Assembly: GCA_002328835.1 (NCBI GenBank)
Contig: DCWN01000044.1
Coordinates: forward strand, 62,001-126,000
Direction of reading: 5' to 3'
Length of the DNA: 64,000 nucleotides
Source: Acidobacteria bacterium UBA2161
Lineage (GTDB): Bacteria; Acidobacteriota; Vicinamibacteria; Vicinamibacterales; UBA823
Position numbers and translations under genes: made by a program. A model generated the notes under the pieces. That model ran no database searches. It worked only from the letters and a program-made list of their open reading frames with translations, and had not been told where the DNA came from. Of this stretch, positions 51,938-60,962 are shown piece after piece (positions within the stretch are counted from its first letter, which is position 1; every line of letters starts with the position of its first letter).

Positions 51938-52933
51938 CTAGAAGATAGCAATCGGGTTGATCGGTGAGCCGGTGCCGCCGGGGACGGCGAGCGGTGCCGC
52001 CGTCAACATGAACTCCCACCGTCCACGCGCGCGCGCGGCGCGGCTGACCGCCTCGAGGTCGCAGTTGTCGAGCAGCGGCATCCCCATCGCGAAGATCAGG
52101 AGGTCGTGCAGCGGGAAGCCGGCGCCCTCGACTCCGGACGGTCTGACGTCAGTGCCGACATCCGTCCCGACGATGGCGACGTCGCGCGCCTTGAACCAGT
52201 GCGCCGTCGAGGCATGCGGCCCGGGGCCCTGCGCCCCGACGTTCCACGGGCCGAGCGCCGCCCTTCGGGCCCAGCGCCCGGTCCGGATGAAGACGGCGTC
52301 GCCCGGACGGATCGTGACGCCCGACCGCGACTCCCATTCGTCGAGCTCCTCCGGGTAGATCACGGCATCAGGTTCGAGGTACTCGACCCCGCGCAGCCAC
52401 GCGATGTCAATCAGGATGCCCCGGGTGATGATGCCTTCCTTGAACCGGTCGACGCCCAGCGCGCTGCAGCCGTCCTCCCGGACGGTCGACTGCGGGATCC
52501 CGTTGTAGAGCTGGCCGTCGCGTCCGGCGTGACAGAGTGAATCGAGATGGGTGTGGATGAGGCCGTGGTAGTTGATCGTGTAAGTATCCATCGAGCCGCC
52601 GCCGCCGCCGACTCCGCGCATCTCCTGCCCCCACGGGCTCGGGTTGTCGACGGCCTCGATCTTCTCGGCGTCGCGCGCGAGCGACACCGACACACCATCC
52701 TGAACCAGGTCGATTGCCTCGCGCCGCTTTTCCGGCGTGACCAAATTGAGCGTGCCTCGCTGGTCGTCGGACCCCCAGCGGCCCCAGTTCGACAGCTCCT
52801 CGATCCACGCCTCGAGCGTCGCCGCGCTCACGGGCCGGGCCTGGGCTGCCACGCGCCCGCTCGACACGACCACGTGTAGGCACAGCACGACCGCGAAGGC
52901 GAGCCGCACTAGCTGATTCACACTCGGCGTCAT
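51938..52933 (-). CDS. Exported cyclase-family (kynurenine formamidase-like) hydrolase
   Basis: A 331-residue protein with a signal peptide (LAFAVVLCLHVVVSSGRVAAQ). The cyclase fold has its metal motif in HTHLDSLCH, with GPGPHASTAHWFKARDVAIVGTDVGTD near the C-terminal part of the active site. The family (PF04199) includes kynurenine formamidase and isatin hydrolase. This longer, exported form has no certain substrate. The 282-base gap upstream of it holds the perfect inverted repeat at 53093-53109. Confidence 0.8.
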   Translation of the reverse strand: MTPSVNQLVRLAFAVVLCLHVVVSSGRVAAQARPVSAATLEAWIEELSNWGRWGSDDQRGTLNLVTPEKRREAIDLVQDGVSVSLARDAEKIEAVDNPSPWGQEMRGVGGGGGSMDTYTINYHGLIHTHLDSLCHAGRDGQLYNGIPQSTVREDGCSALGVDRFKEGIITRGILIDIAWLRGVEYLEPDAVIYPEELDEWESRSGVTIRPGDAVFIRTGRWARRAALGPWNVGAQGPGPHASTAHWFKARDVAIVGTDVGTDVRPSGVEGAGFPLHDLLIFAMGMPLLDNCDLEAVSRAARARGRWEFMLTAAPLAVPGGTGSPINPIAIF

Positions 52934-53092
52934 CTCGTCCTCCAGTGTCTAAGGTGGTGCGTCGCTCGCGATCTCGGTCGGGCCGATCTTCACCCGCTCC
53001 GCCGTTCACCTCTTCGTCGTCGAATTACGTGCGGCGTCCGGGGTCGTGAATCTGCGAGCACGGGCTGGTCGTCAACCGGCCGACTCTACGCA

Positions 53093-53109
53093 CGGATCCG
53101 TTGGATCCG
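53093..53109. promoter_or_regulatory. Perfect inverted repeat upstream of the cyclase-family gene
   Basis: CGGATCC-GTT-GGATCCG, two 7-base arms, lies 160 bases before the start of the cyclase-family gene. It could be an operator or a 3' hairpin of the VTT gene, whose stop is 107 bases away. Nothing else stands out in 52934-53215. Confidence 0.4.
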
Positions 53110-53215
53110 CGAACAAGCGAATAAGCAAAGAGGGGATTCTATCCGGAGGCCTGCGGCCCTGCAAGCCTCGAAATGCGGGAAAACGGGCCGTTTGGACTGC
53201 CTGGCGCCTCGGATC

Positions 53216-53947
53216 TCAGCCGGTTTCCTCGCCCGTGGCCTGGCGGAGCGCCCGTGCGGCGGTGCGGGTGACGAGTGTCGTGACGGCGACGGTCGCCACG
53301 AGACCGACGACGAGGACCCCGTAGTAGCCGGGCTCTTTCGTGACCGGGGCGCCCCCGGCCAAGGTGGCGACGTCGCCCGCCAGCTTCCCGTAGTAGGTGT
53401 AGAGCAGCGATCCGGGCAGCATGCCGACCGACGCCAGGAGATAGTCGCGGAAGCCGACGCGCGTGAGCCCGAGGGCGTAGTTCAGCAGGTTGAACGGAAA
53501 GATCGGCGAAAGTCGCAGGAGGAGCACGATCTTGAAGCCCTCGGCACCGACCGCGCGGTCGATCGCCGCGAAGCGCGGGTGGCCCGAGACCCGCCCCTCG
53601 ATGGCCGACCGCGCGAGGTACCGTGAGACCAGGAACGCGGCCGCCGCGCCTGTCGTCGCGCCCAGCAGTACGAGAGCCGTGCCCCTGGCCAGCCCGAAGA
53701 CCGCGCCAGCCGCCAGGGTCAGCAGCGACCCCGGAACAAAGGCGACGGTCGCGGCGGCGTACCCCGCCACGAAGACGACCGGTCCCGAGACGCCGAGCCC
53801 GTCGACCCAGGCGACGAAATCGGGCAGGGAGCCGCCGAGCCGGCGGCCCGCGGCCACAAGGGCGACGAGCGCCACGGTGCCGGCCAGGAGCCGGAGCCAC
53901 AGACGGCCCCCCGATCGGGCCGGTGTCGCAGCCACGGTGTCGCTCAT
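53216..53947 (-). CDS. TVP38/TMEM64 (VTT/DedA-superfamily) membrane protein
   Basis: A 243-residue protein with about six hydrophobic segments. The VTT domain carries FVAGYAAATVAFVPGSLLTLAAGAVFGLARG and the re-entrant-loop pattern RLSPIFPFNLLNYALGLTRVGFRDYLLAS followed by PGSLLYTYYG, which is the family hallmark. Members are thought to be lipid scramblases or transporters. Divergent from the small peptide and symporter genes with only 17 bases between starts. Confidence 0.88.
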   Translation of the reverse strand: MSDTVAATPARSGGRLWLRLLAGTVALVALVAAGRRLGGSLPDFVAWVDGLGVSGPVVFVAGYAAATVAFVPGSLLTLAAGAVFGLARGTALVLLGATTGAAAAFLVSRYLARSAIEGRVSGHPRFAAIDRAVGAEGFKIVLLLRLSPIFPFNLLNYALGLTRVGFRDYLLASVGMLPGSLLYTYYGKLAGDVATLAGGAPVTKEPGYYGVLVVGLVATVAVTTLVTRTAARALRQATGEETG

Positions 53948-53964
53948 CGTTCTAGAATAGCCTC

Positions 53965-54093
53965 ATGACCTTCCCGCCGGATGGTTTCCCAGAGCCAGGC
54001 CCGTCGATGACTCCCACCTACGTGGCCGTGCTCGTTGTCGAGGCGGTCGTGCTGCTAGCCCTGTGGGGTTTCAGCCAGTATTTCGGAGCGTGA
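53965..54093 (+). CDS. 42-residue single-span membrane peptide upstream of the symporter
   Basis: An ATG-to-TGA frame of 42 codons: a short polar start, then TPTYVAVLVVEAVVLLALWGF, one clear membrane helix, then SQYFGA. It ends 21 bases before the sodium:solute symporter start. Small membrane proteins are often encoded just before such symporters (DUF485, DUF997, DUF3311 partners), though this one does not clearly match them. TAGAAT at 53954-53959 lies just upstream. Confidence 0.55.
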   Translation: MTFPPDGFPEPGPSMTPTYVAVLVVEAVVLLALWGFSQYFGA

Positions 54094-54114
54094 TTCGGCT
54101 CATCGTCCGAACCG

Positions 54115-55812
54115 ATGCATATCATCGACTGGCTGATCGTCGGGGCCTACCTCGTCTGGATCGTCTACGACGGGCTCAGGCGGACAACGGGCGCGTCGGC
54201 GGTCGAGGGCTATTTCCTGGCCAATCGGTCACTGCCGTGGTGGGCCGTCGGCCTGACGGTGATGGCGACCCAGATGAGCGCCATCACGCTGGTCGGCACG
54301 ACCGGGCAAGGCTACGCCGACGGGATGCGCTTCGTGCAGTTCTACTTCGGCCTACCGCTGGCGATGATCATCCTGTCGCTCACGCTGGTGCCGTTCTTCT
54401 ACCGCGCCAAGGTCTACACGGCCTACGAATACCTCGAACACCGGTTCGACGTGCGCACCCGGACGCTCGCCAGTTTGCTGTTCCTGCTGTCGCGTGGGCT
54501 GCAGGCCGGAGTCATCATCGCCGCGCCGGCCGTGATCCTGTCGATCGTGCTCGGGTTCGATCTGACCCTGACGATCGTGGGGATCGGCCTGCCGACGACG
54601 ATCTACACGATGTTCGGTGGCGTGCAGGCCGTGACGTGGACCGACGTCAAGCAGATGGTCGTCATTGTCGTTGGCGTGAGCGCGGCCGTGGTCTCCCTCG
54701 TCCTCGGGTTGCCTGACGGCGTTGGTGTCGGCGATGCCCTCAGCGTGGCGGGCGCCGCAGGCCGGCTCGGCACGATCGACTTCCGGTTCGACCTGAACGA
54801 GACGTACACCTTCTGGTCGGGTCTGATCGGCGGGCTGTTTCTGATGCTCGGGTACTTCGGATGCGACCAGAGTCAGGTGCAGCGCTACCTCACCGCGAAG
54901 TCGGTCGACGCCGGACGCCACTCGCTGATGATGAGCGCGTTCGTCAAGATCCCCCTGCAGGCGCTCATTCTGCTCACCGGGGTCCTGGTGTTCGCGTTCT
55001 ACCTCTTCCAGACACCGCCGATGCTGTTCAACCCGGTTCACGAATCCGAGGTGCGTGCGAGTGCCCGCGCGGCGGAGTACACCGCGCTCGACGCCGAGTT
55101 TCAGGCCGCGCTGGAGGCCCGAGAGGTTGCGGCCCGTGACGCGGTGGCGGCCAGAAGCATCGGCGACGCGACGGCCGTCGCCTCGGCCCGCGCCGCGTTC
55201 GTCGAACGCCAGCAAGGCGTGACGGCGATCCGCGAGCAGGCGACCTCGCTGGTGCGCGAGGTGACCGGTGACACATTGTACACGGACGTCAACTATGTCT
55301 TTCCGACGTTCGTGACCACCCAACTGCCGGTGGGGCTGGTCGGGCTGATCATCGCCGCGATCTTCGCGGCGGCGATGTCGAGCATCGCGGCCGAGCTGAA
55401 CTCCCTCTCGACGGCGACCGTCATCGACGTGTACCGGCGTCACCTCCGCACCGATGCCACCGATCGCCACTACCTGCGAGTGTCCAAGATGGTCACCGGG
55501 TTTTGGGGGGTGTTCACCTCCATCGTGGCGGTCTACGCGGCGAATCTCGGGTCGCTCATCGAGGTGGTGAACCGCTTCGGCTCCTTCTTCTACGGCTCGC
55601 TGCTCGGCGTCTTCATTCTGGCTGTGGGCACGCGCCGCGCGACGGCCCCGGGGGCCCTCTGGGGTCTGGTCGGCGGGATGGCCGCCGTCATCTACGTCGC
55701 GGCGACGAGCAGCATCTCGTACCTCTGGCTGAACGTCGTCGGCGCATTGGCCGTCTTCGTCGTCGGTATGGTGGTGAGCTTCATCTGGCCATCCACGACG
55801 GCTGATCTCTAA
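54115..55812 (+). CDS. Sodium:solute symporter (SSS family)
   Basis: A 565-residue transporter with about 13 membrane segments. The family pattern is visible in MSAITLVGTTGQGYADG, FGGVQAVTWTDVKQMV, YFGCDQSQVQRYLTAKS and AIFAAAMSSIAAELNSLST, the last containing the sodium-site serines. An insertion of about 85 residues (307-392), rich in Ala, Glu and Arg and predicted helical, separates two membrane segments and is unusual. Substrate could be a sugar, carboxylate or other small solute. Confidence 0.88.
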   Translation: MHIIDWLIVGAYLVWIVYDGLRRTTGASAVEGYFLANRSLPWWAVGLTVMATQMSAITLVGTTGQGYADGMRFVQFYFGLPLAMIILSLTLVPFFYRAKVYTAYEYLEHRFDVRTRTLASLLFLLSRGLQAGVIIAAPAVILSIVLGFDLTLTIVGIGLPTTIYTMFGGVQAVTWTDVKQMVVIVVGVSAAVVSLVLGLPDGVGVGDALSVAGAAGRLGTIDFRFDLNETYTFWSGLIGGLFLMLGYFGCDQSQVQRYLTAKSVDAGRHSLMMSAFVKIPLQALILLTGVLVFAFYLFQTPPMLFNPVHESEVRASARAAEYTALDAEFQAALEAREVAARDAVAARSIGDATAVASARAAFVERQQGVTAIREQATSLVREVTGDTLYTDVNYVFPTFVTTQLPVGLVGLIIAAIFAAAMSSIAAELNSLSTATVIDVYRRHLRTDATDRHYLRVSKMVTGFWGVFTSIVAVYAANLGSLIEVVNRFGSFFYGSLLGVFILAVGTRRATAPGALWGLVGGMAAVIYVAATSSISYLWLNVVGALAVFVVGMVVSFIWPSTTADL

Positions 55813-55910
55813 GATCTGGCCTCGGGCTTGGCTTCCGCGCCCCCGGGGGCCCCCTAGCCGGCGCCACCCGCGAGCGACACCTGAGCCCCAGCCCAAGGAC
55901 GGCGCTTGGC

Positions 55911-55940
55911 TTGGCAGGGCTTCCATTCCCATGGTATAAA
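55911..55940 (+). promoter_or_regulatory. suf operon promoter
   Basis: TTGGCA (55911-55916), 18-base spacer, TATAAA (55935-55940) with a TGG extension. The predicted start is near 55947, giving a leader of about 97 bases before sufB. Confidence 0.6.
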
Positions 55941-55947
55941 CTGATAT

Positions 55948-55964
55948 CCGACCGAATCGGTCGG
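55948..55964. promoter_or_regulatory. Perfect palindromic operator at the suf transcript start
   Basis: CCGACCGA-A-TCGGTCGG, a perfect 17-bp dyad directly at the predicted transcript start. Its style resembles TetR- or Rrf2-family operators. No regulator gene is adjacent, so the repressor must be elsewhere. Confidence 0.65.
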
Positions 55965-56043
55965 TGTTGTCTAACAGTGATTTTAGGCGCGTTTGCCCCG
56001 TTTCCGGCCGAGCGCGCCTCCCTCTTTCGGCCGGCGGACCCAG

Positions 56044-57489
56044 ATGAGTACTGCGATCGACAGGATCGAACAGCTCGCCAATCAGGACTACAAGTACGGC
56101 TTCGTCACCGACGTCGAGGCCGACACGATCCCGAAGGGCCTGAGCGAGGACGTCGTCCGGCTGATCTCGGCCAAGAAGGAGGAGCCTGAGTGGCTCCTCG
56201 ACTGGCGCCTCACGGCCTACCGGCTCTGGACCTCGATGACCGAGCCGACCTGGCCGAACGTCGAATACGACCCGATCGACTACCAGGCCATCAGCTATTA
56301 CTCGGCGCCGAAGCAGAAGCCGACGCTCGAGAGCATGGACGAGGTCGATCCGGAGATCCGGGCGACGTTCGAGAAGCTCGGGATTCCGCTCGAGGAGCAG
56401 AAGATGCTGGCGGGTGTCGCCGTGGACGCCGTCTTCGACAGCGTGTCGGTGGCCACGACGTTTCGCGACAAGCTCGCCGACCTGGGCATCATATTTTGCT
56501 CGTTCTCCGAGGCGGTCCGCGAGCACCCCGAACTCGTCCGCAAGTACGTCGGCACCGTCGTGCCGTACTCGGACAACTTCTTTGCGGCCCTCAACTCGGC
56601 GGTCTTCAGCGACGGCTCGTTCGCCTACATTCCCAAGGGCGTCAAGTGCCCGATGGAGCTGTCGACCTATTTCCGGATCAACGCGGCCTCGACTGGGCAG
56701 TTCGAACGCACGCTGATCGTGGCTGACGAGGGCGCCTCGGTGAGCTACCTCGAGGGCTGCACCGCGCCGATGCGCGACGAGAACCAGTTGCACGCAGCGG
56801 TCGTCGAGCTAGTAGCGCTCGACGACGCGACGATCAAGTACTCGACCGTGCAGAACTGGTACCCAGGAGACAAGGACGGCAAGGGCGGTATCTACAACTT
56901 CGTGACGAAGCGCGGCACCGCGGCCGGCCGAAACTCGAAGATCACCTGGACGCAGGTCGAGACCGGATCGGCGATCACCTGGAAGTACCCGGGCTGCATT
57001 CTCCAGGGCGACAATTCGGTCGGCGAATTCTACTCGGTTGCCGTCACGAACAATCGGCAGCAGGCCGACACCGGCACGAAGATGGTGCACATCGGGCGAA
57101 ACACCCGCAGCACGATCATCTCGAAGGGCATTTCGGCGGGCCACGGCCAGAACACCTATCGCGGTCTGGTGCGGATCGGCAAGGGTGCCACTGACGCGCG
57201 GAACTACTCGCAGTGTGATTCGCTCCTGATCGGCGACCGGTGCGGCGCGCACACGTTCCCGTACCTGGAGGTGCGCAACACCTCGTCACAGGTCGAACAC
57301 GAGGCGTCAACGTCGAAGATCGGCGAGGACCAGATCTTCTACTGCCGGCAGCGGGGCCTGTCGACCGAGGATGCCGTGAACATGATCGTCAGCGGGTTCT
57401 GCAAGGAGGTCTTCCGTGAACTGCCGATGGAGTTCGCGGTCGAGGCCCAGAAGTTGCTCGGGGTCAGCCTGGAGGGCAGCGTCGGCTAG
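56044..57489 (+). CDS. sufB: Fe-S cluster assembly scaffold SufB
   Basis: A 481-residue SufB, normal length. Hallmarks are FCSFSEAVREHPELVRKY, SYLEGCTAPMRDENQLHAAVVEL, the ending NMIVSGFCKEVFRELPMEFAVEAQKLL, and the conserved beta-helix core. It forms the SufBC2D scaffold on which clusters are built. First gene of sufB-C-D-S-U-T. ATG 56044 (MSTAIDRIEQLANQDYKYGF) is the standard N terminus. The following 112-base gap to sufC shows nothing distinct beyond a GGGG(AG)-type ribosome-binding site. Confidence 0.95.
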   Translation: MSTAIDRIEQLANQDYKYGFVTDVEADTIPKGLSEDVVRLISAKKEEPEWLLDWRLTAYRLWTSMTEPTWPNVEYDPIDYQAISYYSAPKQKPTLESMDEVDPEIRATFEKLGIPLEEQKMLAGVAVDAVFDSVSVATTFRDKLADLGIIFCSFSEAVREHPELVRKYVGTVVPYSDNFFAALNSAVFSDGSFAYIPKGVKCPMELSTYFRINAASTGQFERTLIVADEGASVSYLEGCTAPMRDENQLHAAVVELVALDDATIKYSTVQNWYPGDKDGKGGIYNFVTKRGTAAGRNSKITWTQVETGSAITWKYPGCILQGDNSVGEFYSVAVTNNRQQADTGTKMVHIGRNTRSTIISKGISAGHGQNTYRGLVRIGKGATDARNYSQCDSLLIGDRCGAHTFPYLEVRNTSSQVEHEASTSKIGEDQIFYCRQRGLSTEDAVNMIVSGFCKEVFRELPMEFAVEAQKLLGVSLEGSVG

Positions 57490-57601
57490 CCGCTGACCGC
57501 CTCGCCCGCGGCCGCCACCGTCTGCCATCTGGACGCGGTCGTTCCAGGAACGCCAGTCCTGAGCGCAGTCGAAGGGTCATTTCTTGGGGAGCTAGAGCGC
57601 G

Positions 57602-58363
57602 ATGTTGGAGATTACCGGACTCTGCGCCGGCGTGGACGGCAAGGAGATTCTGCGTGGAATCGATCTGTCGGTCGGCCCCGGCGAAGTGCACGCGATCATG
57701 GGGCCCAATGGCTCGGGCAAGAGCACGCTCGCGGGCGTCCTCGCCGGGCGACCCGAGTTCGACGTGACGAGCGGCGCCATCCAGTATCAGGGCCAGGACC
57801 TGCTCGAGATGGAACCGGAGGACCGGGCGCGTGAGGGGGTCTTCCTCGCCTTTCAGTACCCGGTCGAGATCCCCGGCGTGAACAACGCCTATCTGCTCAA
57901 GGCCGCGCTGAATGAGGTGCGGAAGCACCGCGGTGAGCAAGAACTCGACGCCATGGACTTCATGACCTTGGTGAAGAAGCAGCTCGGAGTCCTCCAGATG
58001 AACGCCGATCTGCTGAATCGGCCGGTCAACGACGGGTTTTCCGGCGGCGAGAAGAAGCGCAACGAGATCTTACAGATGGCGGTGCTCGAGCCGAAGCTGG
58101 CGATCTTGGACGAGACCGACTCCGGGCTCGACATCGACGCACTGAAGATCGTGTCGAACGGCGTGAATACACTCCGGAGCCCGGAGCGATCGACGATCAT
58201 CGTGACGCACTATCAGCGGCTGCTCAACTACATCGTGCCCGATGTCGTGCACGTCCTGTTGGGCGGCCGAATCGTCAAGTCCGGTGGGAAGGACCTCGCG
58301 CTCGAGCTCGAAGCCAAGGGCTACAGCTGGATCAGCGGCGCGGCCGCCGAGGTGCGCGTGTGA
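57602..58363 (+). CDS. sufC: Fe-S cluster assembly ATPase SufC
   Basis: A 253-residue ABC-type ATPase: Walker A GPNGSGKST, signature FSGGEKKRNEILQM, Walker B LAILDETDSGLD, and the H-loop VTHYQRLL. It powers conformational change of the SufBCD scaffold. The stop overlaps the sufD start (GTGA). Confidence 0.95.
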   Translation: MLEITGLCAGVDGKEILRGIDLSVGPGEVHAIMGPNGSGKSTLAGVLAGRPEFDVTSGAIQYQGQDLLEMEPEDRAREGVFLAFQYPVEIPGVNNAYLLKAALNEVRKHRGEQELDAMDFMTLVKKQLGVLQMNADLLNRPVNDGFSGGEKKRNEILQMAVLEPKLAILDETDSGLDIDALKIVSNGVNTLRSPERSTIIVTHYQRLLNYIVPDVVHVLLGGRIVKSGGKDLALELEAKGYSWISGAAAEVRV

Positions 58364-59712
58364 GCGGCGCGACGATGACCGAGGCGTCGGCGGCCTACGA
58401 CGGCTACCAGGCTGACTTCGAGCGCCTCCAAGGCGGTGCAGATGCGGCGGGGGTTCCCGCGGCGGTGATCTCGCTCCGCCAGGACGCGATGGCGCACTTC
58501 AGCCGCCTCGGGTTTCCGACGACGCGACTCGAAGACTGGCGGTTCACCAACGTCGCGCCGATTGCCAGCCGTGCCTACGCGCTGGGGAATCCGGCCGAGA
58601 TCGACGGCGCCCAAGCGGGGCGCCTTCTCGTTCCCGACCTGCCGGGGCCGCGGCTCGTGTTCGTGAACGGGCGATTCGCACCGTCGCTCTCGTCGGTCGG
58701 CGCGGTGCCGGCCGGCGTGGAGGTCCGCAGCCTCGGCGACACGCTGGCGGCCGGCCTGGAGGGTGTGGCGCCGCACCTGGTCAGCCTGGCGGGCGTGCCC
58801 GAGCAGCCGTTCTCGGCGCTCAACACCGCGTTCCTGCAGGACGGCGCCCTGATCAAGGTGGCGGAGGGCGTGGTCCTCGACGCTCCAGTACAGGTCCTGT
58901 TCGTGTCGACCGCGCAAGGCGAGGCCGTTGTCACCCATCCGCGCGTCCTCGTGATCGCCGAGGCCAACAGCCAGTTCGGCGTCATCGAGAGCTACGCCGG
59001 ATTGCGAGACGCGGAGTACTTCACGAACGCGGTCACCGAGATTGACGCCGGCGCGGGTAGCGTCGTGACCCACGCGAAGGTGCTGCGCGAGAGTCTCCAG
59101 GCGTATCACGTGGCCAGCCTCCAGGCTCGCCTCGATCGAAGTGCGGTCGTCACGTCGACGTCCGTCACGTTGGGCGGCGCGTTGGTGCGCAACGATGTCG
59201 GTGCAGTGCTGAACGGTGAGGGTGCGGAGTGCACGCTGAACGGCCTCTACGTGGCGGGGCGGAACCAGCTGATCGACAACCACACGACGATCGACCACGC
59301 GTCGCCGCACTGCGACAGTCACGAGCTCTACAAGGGGATCCTCGATGGCGACGGCCGGGCCGTGTTCAACGGCAAGATCATCGTGCGCCTGGACGCGCAG
59401 AAGACTGACGCGAAGCAGTCGAACAAGGCGTTGCTCCTGTCGGAACGGGCGCAGGTGAACACGAAACCGCAGTTGGAGATTCTCGCCGACGATGTGAAGT
59501 GCACGCATGGCGCCACGGTCGGGCAGCTCGATAACGACGCGCTGTTCTACCTGCGGGCGCGTGGCCTCGGCCTGGAGCACGCGCGGCGGATGCTGATTGA
59601 CGCATTTGCCACCGACGTGCTCGACCGGCTCGGGTACGCGCCACTCAGGACCCAGCTCGACCGCGCCCTGCTGGAGCGGCTGCCGGCTGCGGCGGATGAG
59701 GTGCCGGCATGA
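58360..59712 (+). CDS. sufD: Fe-S cluster assembly protein SufD
   Basis: A 450-residue paralogue of SufB. The C-terminal beta-helix contains CTLNGLYVAGRNQLIDNHTTIDH, SHELYKGILDGDGRAVFNGKI and CTHGATVGQLDNDALFYLRARGL. The N-terminal part binds SufC. Starts with GTG and overlaps sufC and sufS at both ends, so translation is coupled. Confidence 0.93.
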   Translation: MSGATMTEASAAYDGYQADFERLQGGADAAGVPAAVISLRQDAMAHFSRLGFPTTRLEDWRFTNVAPIASRAYALGNPAEIDGAQAGRLLVPDLPGPRLVFVNGRFAPSLSSVGAVPAGVEVRSLGDTLAAGLEGVAPHLVSLAGVPEQPFSALNTAFLQDGALIKVAEGVVLDAPVQVLFVSTAQGEAVVTHPRVLVIAEANSQFGVIESYAGLRDAEYFTNAVTEIDAGAGSVVTHAKVLRESLQAYHVASLQARLDRSAVVTSTSVTLGGALVRNDVGAVLNGEGAECTLNGLYVAGRNQLIDNHTTIDHASPHCDSHELYKGILDGDGRAVFNGKIIVRLDAQKTDAKQSNKALLLSERAQVNTKPQLEILADDVKCTHGATVGQLDNDALFYLRARGLGLEHARRMLIDAFATDVLDRLGYAPLRTQLDRALLERLPAAADEVPA

Positions 59713-60962
59713 GCCAGGCAGCCACTCCGACTGCGGCGCCGCCGCGGTTCGACGTCACCCGGGTCCGCAAGGAGTTCCCGATTCTCGGGCGCAAGGTGCA
59801 CGGCCAGCCGCTGGTCTATCTCGACAATGCGGCGACGACCCAGAAGCCACGCGTGGTCCTCGATGCGCTGGTCCGGTACTACACGGAACACAACGCGAAC
59901 ATCCATCGTGGTGTGCACTACCTGAGCGAGACGGCCACCCAGGCACACGAGGCCGCCCGTCGCACGGTCCAGCGGTTCGTGAACGCGCGCGACGCGCGGG
60001 AGATCGTCTTCACGCGCAACGCCACCGAAGGGATCAATCTGGTGGCCCACAGCTTCGGGCAGGCCCATGTCCGTGAGGGCGACGAGATCGTCATCACGGG
60101 AATGGAGCATCACTCGAACATCGTGCCGTGGCAACTGCTGTGCGAACGGACCGGCGCGCGCCTGCGCGTGGCGCCGATCACCGACGAGGGCGAGCTGGTT
60201 TGGGAGGAGGTCGAGCGTCTGATCGGCCCCCGCACCAAGATAGTTGCGGTCGTGCACCTGTCGAATTCGCTCGGGACGGTGAACCCCGTCGAGCGGATCG
60301 TCGAGTTGGCCCATCAGCACGACGCAGCGGTGCTGGTCGACGGCGCGCAGTCGGCCTATCACCTGCCGGTCGACGTCCAGGCGATGGATTGCGACTTCTA
60401 CGTCGCCACCGGGCACAAACTCTACGGGCCGACCGGTATCGGCCTGCTATACGGCAAGGCCGAGCGTCTCGAGCAGATGCCACCCTACCAGGGCGGGGGC
60501 GACATGATCAGCTCGGTGACGTTCGAGAAGACGACCTACAACGAATTGCCGTACAAGTTCGAGGCCGGCACGCCGCACATCGCCGGGGCCATCGGGCTGG
60601 CCGCCGCCATCGACTACCTGACCGGCGTGGGGCTCGACCAGGTGGCGGCCCACGAGCGGGACCTGCTGGCCTACGGCACGTCGGCCCTACGGCAGATCCC
60701 CGGACTGCGGTTGGTCGGCACCGCCACGAACAAGGCGAGCATTCTGTCGTTTGTGATGGACGGCGTGCACCCGCACGATGTCGGGACGATCGTCGACCGG
60801 ATGGGCGTGGCCATTCGCACCGGACACCATTGCACTCAGCCGGTCATGGACCGGATGGGCATTTCAGCGACGGCGCGTGCGTCGCTCGCGATGTACAGCA
60901 CCCGCGACGACATCGACACCTTGGTGGCGGCGGTCGGGCGGGCGCGTGAGGTGTTCGCGTGA
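59709..60962 (+). CDS. sufS: Cysteine desulfurase SufS
   Basis: A 417-residue type II cysteine desulfurase. PLP lysine is in ATGHKLYGPTG, and the persulfide cysteine lies in RTGHHCTQPVM near residue 375. It releases sulfur from cysteine for cluster building, passing it to SufU encoded next. The start overlaps the sufD stop; the stop overlaps the sufU start. Confidence 0.95.
   Translation: MSQAATPTAAPPRFDVTRVRKEFPILGRKVHGQPLVYLDNAATTQKPRVVLDALVRYYTEHNANIHRGVHYLSETATQAHEAARRTVQRFVNARDAREIVFTRNATEGINLVAHSFGQAHVREGDEIVITGMEHHSNIVPWQLLCERTGARLRVAPITDEGELVWEEVERLIGPRTKIVAVVHLSNSLGTVNPVERIVELAHQHDAAVLVDGAQSAYHLPVDVQAMDCDFYVATGHKLYGPTGIGLLYGKAERLEQMPPYQGGGDMISSVTFEKTTYNELPYKFEAGTPHIAGAIGLAAAIDYLTGVGLDQVAAHERDLLAYGTSALRQIPGLRLVGTATNKASILSFVMDGVHPHDVGTIVDRMGVAIRTGHHCTQPVMDRMGISATARASLAMYSTRDDIDTLVAAVGRAREVFA

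Noticed and set aside
55835..55865. A C-rich/G-rich block similar to a reversed family-1 repeat
   Set aside because: Only GC-rich composition matches; the three stems of the repeat cannot be aligned, so I do not count it as a copy.
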